NCBI GenBank assembly: GCA_021784715.1
Contig: JAJYHP010000180.1
Location: 1 to 5,014, forward strand
Source of the DNA: a bacterium
Lineage (GTDB): Bacteria > Eremiobacterota > Eremiobacteria > Baltobacterales > Baltobacteraceae
DNA: 5,014 nt
Direction: 5' to 3'
The position numbers and the translations under genes were made by a program. Below, in pieces: positions 1-4,245 of this stretch. Position 1 is the stretch's first letter; every line of letters begins with the position of its first letter. Below the pieces are notes generated by a model. It saw only the letters and a program-made list of their open reading frames with translations. It did no database searches and was not told where the DNA came from.

Positions 1-3
1 CGT

Positions 4-27
4 CTTTTCCGAGCTTCTCGGGAAAAG
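4..27. promoter_or_regulatory. Imperfect dyad just upstream of the Crp/Fnr-family gene
   Basis: The arms CTTTTCCGAG (4-13) and CTCGGGAAAAG (17-27) pair over 10 bp around a CTT loop, with G20 bulged. The dyad ends 7 nt before the ATG at 35 and covers the place where a ribosome binding site would lie; no free Shine-Dalgarno is visible. It could be an operator for autoregulation, an RNA hairpin that masks initiation, or the terminator of a gene to the left of the window. There is no T-run after it on the + strand. The dyad is read directly from the sequence; every role is inference. Confidence 0.35.
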
Positions 28-34
28 CTTCCCC

Positions 35-760
35 ATGGCCAACAAGGTCTGGTATATCGAACGAAATCGGCTCTTTCACGGCGTACCAAGAGAAGAGATC
101 GAGCGTTTCGCGCATCTCTTTCACGAACGCGATTATGACGCAAAAGAGATCGTCTTTTCCGAGGGCGACCTCGGCGATGCCGTTTATCTATTGAAAAGCG
201 GGCACGTGCGGCTCTTCCGTTCGACCGAGGACGGGAAAGAACTCACGCTCGCGATTTTGGGCCCCGGCGATGTTTTCGGCGAACTCGCGCTCTTCGACGA
301 AAGCCGCCGCCAAACGTTTGCCGAAGCTCTCGATGCGGCGCATATTTGTGCGGCCTCCGTCGATGATTTTACGCGGTTGATGGGACATCGTCCAGCGCTG
401 ACGATGATGGTCGCCGGCGAAATAGCGCGCCGAAGGCGGGAGATCGAAACGCGCATTGCCGGCTTGGCGTACGGTTCGGTTCGTGCGCGGCTGCAACACG
501 CGTTGCGCCACCTTGCGCGCGAACACGGCGAGGCTCGCGAAGGCGGGGAGGTGCGAATCACGGTTAGGCTCTCGCACCAGGAGCTCGCGCAACTTATCGG
601 CACGTCGCGTGAGACGTGCACGCTCGAGCTCGGGAAACTGCAACTCGTCGGCCAACTGCGCGTGGACGACGATCGCAATTTTATCGTTCGGCCAGAGCGC
701 TTGGAACCCGGCGTGCTCGACCGCGTTCTCGGTCGCGTTACTGGACGCGCGCAACACTAA
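35..760 (+). CDS. Crp/Fnr-family transcriptional regulator
   Basis: Predicted cytoplasmic DNA-binding regulator of 241 aa, normal for the family (about 220-240). An N-terminal cyclic-nucleotide-binding-type beta-roll spans roughly residues 20-115, with the glycine-rich stretch KSGHVRLF (54-61), PGDVFGELALF (77-87) and the phosphate-cassette region RRQTFAEAL (91-99). A long dimerisation helix follows at about 115-145. The winged helix-turn-helix is at about 178-225, with LSHQELAQLIGTSRET (179-194) supplying the helix-turn-helix and the recognition helix. In the cassette the Arg of the usual Arg-Ser pair is kept (R92), but the Ser position is Gln (Q93), so the ligand may not be cAMP. There is no N-terminal Cys cluster for an Fnr-type Fe-S centre. 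The frame is open to the window edge, but NKVWYIERNRLF at the start fits the usual N-terminus of this subfamily, so ATG 35 is preferred. Target genes cannot be read from the sequence. Confidence 0.9.
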   Translation: MANKVWYIERNRLFHGVPREEIERFAHLFHERDYDAKEIVFSEGDLGDAVYLLKSGHVRLFRSTEDGKELTLAILGPGDVFGELALFDESRRQTFAEALDAAHICAASVDDFTRLMGHRPALTMMVAGEIARRRREIETRIAGLAYGSVRARLQHALRHLAREHGEAREGGEVRITVRLSHQELAQLIGTSRETCTLELGKLQLVGQLRVDDDRNFIVRPERLEPGVLDRVLGRVTGRAQH

Positions 761-768
761 ACGCAAAA

Positions 769-799
769 AGGAGGCCGCCGACATCCTCGGCGGCCTCCT
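769..799. terminator. Perfect 13-bp hairpin after the regulator gene, T-run on minus side
   Basis: AGGAGGCCGCCGA (769-781) and TCGGCGGCCTCCT (787-799) are perfect reverse complements around a 5-nt loop, starting 8 nt after the TAA at 760. For + transcription the stem is followed by ACGCATTG with no T-run. For minus transcription it is followed by TTTT (768-765) as in a standard intrinsic terminator. It probably ends the regulator transcript and blocks antisense reading into it. No minus-strand gene is visible nearby to the right. Confidence 0.7.
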
Positions 800-837
800 A
801 CGCATTGCCCGACCGAGCCGGGTTAGGAACGGTATCC

Positions 838-954
838 GAAGCTGACGACGACGAGTGCCAGATCGCGACGACCGGTAACGGCATGTACGATCCCGACTAC
901 TCGCAGGTGTATTCCACCGGCGAGCAGTGGAGCGTCACACTCAATCCGTTCTAA
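838..954 (+). pseudogene. Probable 3' remnant of a lost protein gene
   Basis: Read in the frame ending at TAA 952-954, this stretch encodes about 38 residues ending GEQWSVTLNPF, preceded by NGMYDPDYSQVYST. From about 844 on, nearly every third codon position is G or C, as in the real genes here, and the composition (Tyr, Trp, Gly, Asp, Thr) looks like folded protein rather than shadow frame. No start codon with a ribosome binding site precedes it: TTG 805 and ATG 883 have none. A terminator-like hairpin begins 11 nt after the stop, as expected for a true gene end. The aromatic C-terminus recalls outer-membrane beta-barrel proteins such as TonB-dependent receptors, but that is only a resemblance. 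It could instead be a chance open frame or a very short gene. Confidence 0.4.
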
Positions 955-964
955 CGGAGCGAGG

Positions 965-1006
965 CTTTCGCGGGTAAACGGGCTTTGCCGCGTTCGCCCG
1001 CGAAGG
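965..1006 (+). terminator. Hairpin without T-run, downstream of the gene remnant
   Basis: CTTTCGCGGG (965-974) pairs with CCCGCGAAGG (997-1006) over 10 bp with one T-G wobble. The 22-nt interior can fold further: AACG (977-980) with CGTT (991-994) and GGC (981-983) with GCC (987-989). It lies 11 nt after the TAA at 952-954 and 17 nt before the Sec tRNA gene. No T-run follows on either strand, so it may be a GC-type terminator or a transcript-end structure left from the lost gene. Confidence 0.45.
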
Positions 1007-1021
1007 TGCGCGTTGGCGCAC
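1006..1021 (+). other. Small 6-bp hairpin directly before the tRNA gene
   Basis: GTGCGC (1006-1011) and GCGCAC (1016-1021) are perfect reverse complements around GTTG. The stem ends 2 nt before the first base of the tRNA and shares G1006 with the larger hairpin, so the two compete only at that base. It may help 5' processing of the tRNA precursor or extend the upstream terminator; neither is shown. No convincing -10/-35 promoter is visible between 955 and 1023. Confidence 0.3.
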
Positions 1022-1023
1022 GT

Positions 1024-1117
1024 GGGAGAGTACGGGTCTGGTGGCCCGCACGGTCTTCAAAACCGCTGAGGTCGGTTCACGCCGACTGGTAGGTTCGATT
1101 CCTACACCCTCCCGCCA
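1024..1117 (+). tRNA. selC: Selenocysteine tRNA (tRNA-Sec, anticodon TCA)
   Basis: This 94-nt gene encodes the tRNA that is charged with serine, converted to selenocysteine and delivered by SelB to UGA codons followed by a SECIS hairpin. The acceptor GGGAGAGT (1024-1031) pairs with ACCCTCCC (1106-1113). The T-arm is 5 bp (1089-1093/1101-1105) with loop TTCGATT, giving the bacterial 8+5 Sec layout. The D-stem is 6 bp (1033-1038/1043-1048) closed by a TGGT tetraloop, a Sec hallmark. The anticodon loop is CTTCAAA (1055-1061) with TCA at 1057-1059. A long variable arm pairs GTCGG (1071-1075) with CCGAC (1082-1086). Discriminator G1114 is followed by encoded CCA. Oddities: A-C mismatches at 1029/1108 in the acceptor and 1050/1066 at the top of the anticodon stem, and one linker base between acceptor and D-stem. 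An ordinary tRNA-Ser is excluded by the TCA anticodon and the 8-bp acceptor. Confidence 0.95.
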
Positions 1118-1208
1118 TCGCACATCCCTCGGCGCCTCGTCGAAGCAAGCGTGCGGTGCCGGGCACGGTACCTAAGAATCGACCGCGTGTGACCGATAGG
1201 ACGGGAAG

Positions 1209-2273
1209 ATGCCGGATCGTCTGCTGCCCGACGAACGACGTGATGCACCCGAGCGGGCGGCATTGCTTGAGTTCGCGATCGACCAAGCCAACGACGGCAT
1301 TGCGATCATGGAGTTTACCGAGGATCGCAGAGTACCGGTCCGCATCGTCTATGCCAATGAAGCGGTTCAGCGGCTCAGCGGCTATTCGCTTGTCGAGCTC
1401 TCCGATCCGAGCAACCCGTTTTTGCAGATTCAGCCGCACAACCGCGCCCTGTACGAAGCGCTCTTTCCGAAGGTGCGTGCGGGAGCCTCGGTGCGATTCG
1501 AAGTCGAGCTCGGTGCAAAGGGGCGTGCCTGTTGGATGGAGATTCGCTGGTCGCCGCTGCGCTATTCGGGCGACGGCGTCACGCATTACGTCGCGGTACT
1601 GCGCGATATCTCGGAGCGTCGCCGTGCCTCCGCCGAACGCGATGTGCTCTACCGTGCGCTCGAGGAGTCCGCGGATTACGTCGCACTCTTCGACGCACGT
1701 GCGCCGTCGCAAGGCGGTCCGCGCCTGATCTACGCCAACGGCGCACTACGAGCCGCTCTGGATTACGAAGCCGAGGAGATCGTCGGCTTATCCGGAGCGC
1801 GTTTTATCGCCCCCGATAACGATCCGCGTTTACTGGCAACGATCGACGAACTGCTCGAATCCTCGCAGTCGGTGGAGAAGGAGGTGCGCCTCGTGCGCCA
1901 CGACGGCACGAGCTTTTGGGTCGAACTGAGCGTTCATCCCATCCGCGCGAGCGAGTTGAGGGAGCACTGGCTCGCCGTTGCTCGCGATATCACCGCACGG
2001 AAACGAACGATTCGCGATAGCGGTTTGGTACCGCGGGCGTTCGACGTCTTGCCGATTCCCGTCGAGATCTTTGCCGTCGAGTCGCAGGAGACGATTCCGG
2101 TTTTTCGCAATCGCGCCGCCGAGAGGGCGATACCGCTTGTCAGCGGAGAGCAACTCGATCGTGCGCTGGAATCGAGCGCTGAATCTCGGACGGAACGGGG
2201 TGCAGCAATCGTTCCGATCTGCGACCATAACGGTGTCGTCGACGCGATCGTCGTCTTCGTCCCTCCAACCTGA
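1209..2273 (+). CDS. Tandem PAS-domain protein with no output domain
   Basis: Predicted soluble cytoplasmic sensory protein, 354 aa. PAS/PAC unit 1 spans about residues 17-137 (IVYANEAVQRLSGYS at 46-60, ending VAVLRDISERRR). PAS/PAC unit 2 spans about 146-266 (LIYANGALRAALDY at 173-186, HDGTSFWVELSVHPI at 231-245, ending AVARDITARKR). A third, shorter PAS-like segment at about 274-352 shows FRNRAAERAIPL and ends at VFVPPT. The two 'RDI(S/T)xRK/R' endings are the usual PAC exit to a coiled linker, yet no kinase, GGDEF, EAL, HTH or methyl-accepting domain follows. No LOV-type photoactive Cys motif and no membrane segment is seen. ATG 1209 has AGGA at 1198-1201, 7 nt upstream. The gene starts 91 nt after selC and ends 49 nt before the serine dehydratase gene, so it may be cotranscribed with the latter. 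Ligand and partner are unknown; it probably acts by protein-protein contact. Confidence 0.85.
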   Translation: MPDRLLPDERRDAPERAALLEFAIDQANDGIAIMEFTEDRRVPVRIVYANEAVQRLSGYSLVELSDPSNPFLQIQPHNRALYEALFPKVRAGASVRFEVELGAKGRACWMEIRWSPLRYSGDGVTHYVAVLRDISERRRASAERDVLYRALEESADYVALFDARAPSQGGPRLIYANGALRAALDYEAEEIVGLSGARFIAPDNDPRLLATIDELLESSQSVEKEVRLVRHDGTSFWVELSVHPIRASELREHWLAVARDITARKRTIRDSGLVPRAFDVLPIPVEIFAVESQETIPVFRNRAAERAIPLVSGEQLDRALESSAESRTERGAAIVPICDHNGVVDAIVVFVPPT

Positions 2274-2281
2274 AGCGACGC

Positions 2282-2303
2282 CTTTTGCACCAGGCTTTTG
2301 CAC
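2282..2303. repeat. 9-nt direct repeat CTTTTGCAC x2 before the serine dehydratase gene
   Basis: CTTTTGCAC occurs at 2282-2290 and again at 2295-2303, 13 nt apart start to start, separated by CAGG. The second copy also forms a 6-bp hairpin, GCTTTT (2294-2299) with AAAAGC (2307-2312). Both copies contain TTGCAC, close to a -35 TTGACA. A weak TATATG at 2320-2325 lies 16 nt after the second copy, but it overlaps the start codon, so a sigma-70 promoter here would give a leaderless or internally started message. A tandem operator is an alternative. The repeat is certain; any function is inference. Confidence 0.4.
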
Positions 2304-2322
2304 GAAAAAAGCGGTACCATAT

Positions 2323-3696
2323 ATGGCGATGTACATCTCGCTCTTCGATATCTTCAAAATCGGGTTGGGACCCTCGAGTTCGCACACGGTCGGGCCGATG
2401 CGGGCGGCGGCGCTCTTCGTGGCGGCGTTGGAAGCGCGAGATATTCTCGAACGAACGCAACGCATACGCGTCGATCTCTATGGCTCGCTCGCACTCACCG
2501 GGCGCGGACACGCCACCGACCGCGCGTTGTTGCTCGGGCTCGAAGGGCATCGCCCCGACGAGATCGATCCCGAGGTCGCGCAGCGGCGTGCCGATGAAAT
2601 ACGCGCGGAACGTCGTCTCCTTGCCGCCGGAAAGCAGGCGATCGCATTCGACGACTCGCGCGATATCCTCTGGCACATGGACGAAACTCTCGCGCGACAT
2701 TCCAACGGCATGCGCTTTACCGCTTTCGACGACGATGGGGCGGTGCTGTTGGAGCGCACCTATTACTCGATCGGCGGAGGGTTCGTCGAATGCGGTGAGG
2801 AGGACGAGCGCGGCGCGCCCGTCGGAGCGGCTGCGGTGCCCTATCCGTTTGCCTCGGCCGCCGAGTTACTCGCTCTCGCCGAAAAGAACGACCTGGCAAT
2901 CTGGGAGATCGTTCGCGCTAACGAGTGCGCGCTGCGCGCGCCCGACGAAGTCGAACGTTCCATCGATCGTCTTCTCTCGGTCATGCACGCCAGCGTCGAA
3001 CGTGGTCTACGTACCGAGGGCATTCTTCCGGGCGGGCTCAACGTTCGTCGACGTGCAAAACGCATTCACGAACGCCTTCTCGCCAAGGCCGAACGCGGCT
3101 CTCTCGATGCGATCGACGAAGTCGACGCCGCAGCGATGGCGGTGAATGAAGAGAACGCAGCGGGCGGTCGCGTCGTCACGGCGCCGACGAACGGCGCCGC
3201 CGGCGTGATACCGGCGGTCTTGGAATACTACGATCGTCACGTCGCCGAAAGCTCGCGCGAGGGCAAGGCGCGGTTTTTACTAACCGCAAGCGCGATCGGC
3301 GCGCTCTATAAAATGAACGCTTCGATCTCCGGCGCGGAGGTTGGTTGTCAGGGCGAGGTCGGCGTCGCCTGTTCGATGGCGGCGGCAGGGTTCGTCGCGG
3401 CGAGTAACGGCAGCAACGACGAGATCGAACACGCCGCGGAGATCGGTATGGAGCACAGCCTCGGCATGACCTGCGATCCGATCGGCGGCCTGGTGCAGAT
3501 TCCCTGTATCGAGCGCAACGCCGTCGGTGCGGTGCGAGCGATCCATGCAGCACGGATGGCGATGGCCGAGGGAGGCGATCACCGCGTCTCGCTCGATTCG
3601 GTGATCGACGTCATGTATCGCACCGGCATCGACATGCAAAGCAAGTATAAAGAGACCTCGCTCGGTGGCCTTGCAGTGGGAATCATTCAGTGCTAG
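2323..3696 (+). CDS. sdaA: L-serine ammonia-lyase (L-serine dehydratase), single-chain iron-sulfur type
   Basis: Cytoplasmic enzyme converting L-serine to pyruvate and ammonia with an oxygen-sensitive [4Fe-4S] cluster and no PLP. The 457-aa length matches single-chain SdaA/SdaB (about 455-458). The N-terminal beta domain (about 3-155) opens with [20 protein letters not shown] and carries [14 protein letters not shown]. The C-terminal alpha domain (about 185-455) has [20 protein letters not shown] (from N275) and [20 protein letters not shown]. Cys342, Cys384 (MTCDP) and Cys395 (IPCIERN) keep the exact spacing of the three cluster ligands known from Legionella and E. coli enzymes. The last residue is Cys457, matching the C-terminal Cys that binds the fourth iron and inserts in the active site of the Legionella enzyme. 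ATG 2329 (MYISLFD) is an equally good start. Neither start has a clear Shine-Dalgarno, and no start codon lies in frame between 2273 and 2323. E. coli has paralogues sdaA and sdaB, so the symbol is by family only. Confidence 0.95.
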   Translation: MAMYISLFDIFKIGLGPSSSHTVGPMRAAALFVAALEARDILERTQRIRVDLYGSLALTGRGHATDRALLLGLEGHRPDEIDPEVAQRRADEIRAERRLLAAGKQAIAFDDSRDILWHMDETLARHSNGMRFTAFDDDGAVLLERTYYSIGGGFVECGEEDERGAPVGAAAVPYPFASAAELLALAEKNDLAIWEIVRANECALRAPDEVERSIDRLLSVMHASVERGLRTEGILPGGLNVRRRAKRIHERLLAKAERGSLDAIDEVDAAAMAVNEENAAGGRVVTAPTNGAAGVIPAVLEYYDRHVAESSREGKARFLLTASAIGALYKMNASISGAEVGCQGEVGVACSMAAAGFVAASNGSNDEIEHAAEIGMEHSLGMTCDPIGGLVQIPCIERNAVGAVRAIHAARMAMAEGGDHRVSLDSVIDVMYRTGIDMQSKYKETSLGGLAVGIIQC

Positions 3697-3713
3697 GAGA
3701 ATGCCTTCGGCAT
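3695..3713 (+). promoter_or_regulatory. Shine-Dalgarno and small hairpin before the small lipoprotein gene
   Basis: AGGAGA (3695-3700) is a good ribosome binding site but lies 14 nt from ATG 3715, too far for normal use. The gap holds a 5-bp hairpin ATGCC-TTC-GGCAT (3701-3713), which would shorten the effective distance when folded. An ATG at 3701 is out of frame with the lipoprotein, and the lipoprotein frame is closed upstream by the TAG of the serine dehydratase gene (3694-3696), so 3715 is the only plausible start. The Shine-Dalgarno overlaps that stop codon, which favours translational coupling. Confidence 0.45.
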
Positions 3714-3714
3714 C

Positions 3715-4245
3715 ATGTCTATCTCGCGCGGACGTCTGCTCCGAACCGGCTTTGCCGGTGGGATCGTGCTCGCGCTCGCGGGCTGCGCGAAATCCGTCGG
3801 CACGCCCTTCGATGACGATGCCGCGGCGTACAAGGTGCTCGATGCCTCCGAACGGACGCTGATCGCCGCACTCGCTCCCGCCTTTCTCGCCGGCGCGCTC
3901 CCGACGGCAAACGGTGCCCCTGCTCGCGACGCGCTCGTCGCAGCGGTGCGCGGCTTCGATACCGCGCTCTCCGGCCTGCCGCCGGTCGATCTCGCGCAGA
4001 TCCGGCAGTTATTGGGCCTGCTCGATAACCCGTTCGTGAAACCGCTTGCCACCGGCGTCTGGAGCTCGTGGAGCGATGCGTCGTCGGCGACGGTGACGGC
4101 ATTCCTGAATCGCTGGCGCTATAGCCCGATCGAATTATTTCGCGGTGGTTACGACGTACTGCACCAACTGACGATGGCCGGGTGGTACGGCCAGGATCGC
4201 GCCTGGAACGCGATCGGTTATCCGGGGCCTCCGAGGCTTTCATGA
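3715..4245 (+). CDS. Small predicted lipoprotein, likely accessory subunit of the adjacent GMC dehydrogenase
   Basis: The 176-aa product begins with a signal sequence: basic residues R5, R7 and R10, a hydrophobic core (about 13-22) and the lipobox LAGC at 21-24. Export as a lipoprotein with Cys24 acylated is therefore likely. The region SRGRLLRTG resembles a Tat motif but lacks the paired arginines. The mature part is mainly helical. DASERTLIAALAPAFLAGAL follows the N-terminus and the C-terminus has WYGQDRAWNAIGYPGPPRLS. This size, the export signal and a terminal IGYPGPP motif are typical of the small, often Tat-annotated proteins encoded directly before bacterial GMC dehydrogenases, loosely related to the gluconate 2-dehydrogenase subunit 3 group. 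Its stop overlaps the start of the GMC gene (ATGA, 4242-4245), supporting stoichiometric coupled synthesis. The role as export chaperone or membrane anchor of the flavoprotein is inferred from context. Confidence 0.75.
   Translation: MSISRGRLLRTGFAGGIVLALAGCAKSVGTPFDDDAAAYKVLDASERTLIAALAPAFLAGALPTANGAPARDALVAAVRGFDTALSGLPPVDLAQIRQLLGLLDNPFVKPLATGVWSSWSDASSATVTAFLNRWRYSPIELFRGGYDVLHQLTMAGWYGQDRAWNAIGYPGPPRLS

Noticed and set aside
805..954. A 49-aa gene starting at TTG 805
   Set aside because: There is no Shine-Dalgarno before TTG 805, the start lies 6 nt after a strong terminator stem, and the first dozen codons lack the coding-type third-position bias.
1094..1117. selC 3' end as an attachment site of an integrated island
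   Set aside because: selC is a known integration site in other bacteria, but no integrase gene and no second copy of the tRNA 3' end is seen here, and the downstream genes have the same base use as the rest of the window.
941..1123. 60-aa minus-strand open frame
   Set aside because: It lies across the Sec tRNA gene and its hairpins; its sequence is the complement of the tRNA and has no ribosome binding site.
1353..1430. LOV blue-light motif in the first PAS unit
   Set aside because: The SNPFLQI stretch resembles the LOV helix loosely, but the reactive Cys of the NCRFLQ motif is absent.
1077..1712. 211-aa minus-strand open frame opposite the PAS gene
   Set aside because: It overlaps half of the tRNA and the first PAS domain, and its sequence has no recognisable motif.
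1978..2322. N-terminal extension of the serine dehydratase by 115 residues
   Set aside because: It runs through the PAS gene in another frame, is rich in Arg and Ser like a shadow frame, and the family starts at (M)xISLFD.
2271..2597. UGA at the end of the PAS gene as a selenocysteine codon, since the frame stays open to about 2597
   Set aside because: The downstream frame is a shadow of the serine dehydratase gene, the PAS product is already complete, and no SECIS-like stem with a guanine-uracil loop follows the UGA within 40 nt.
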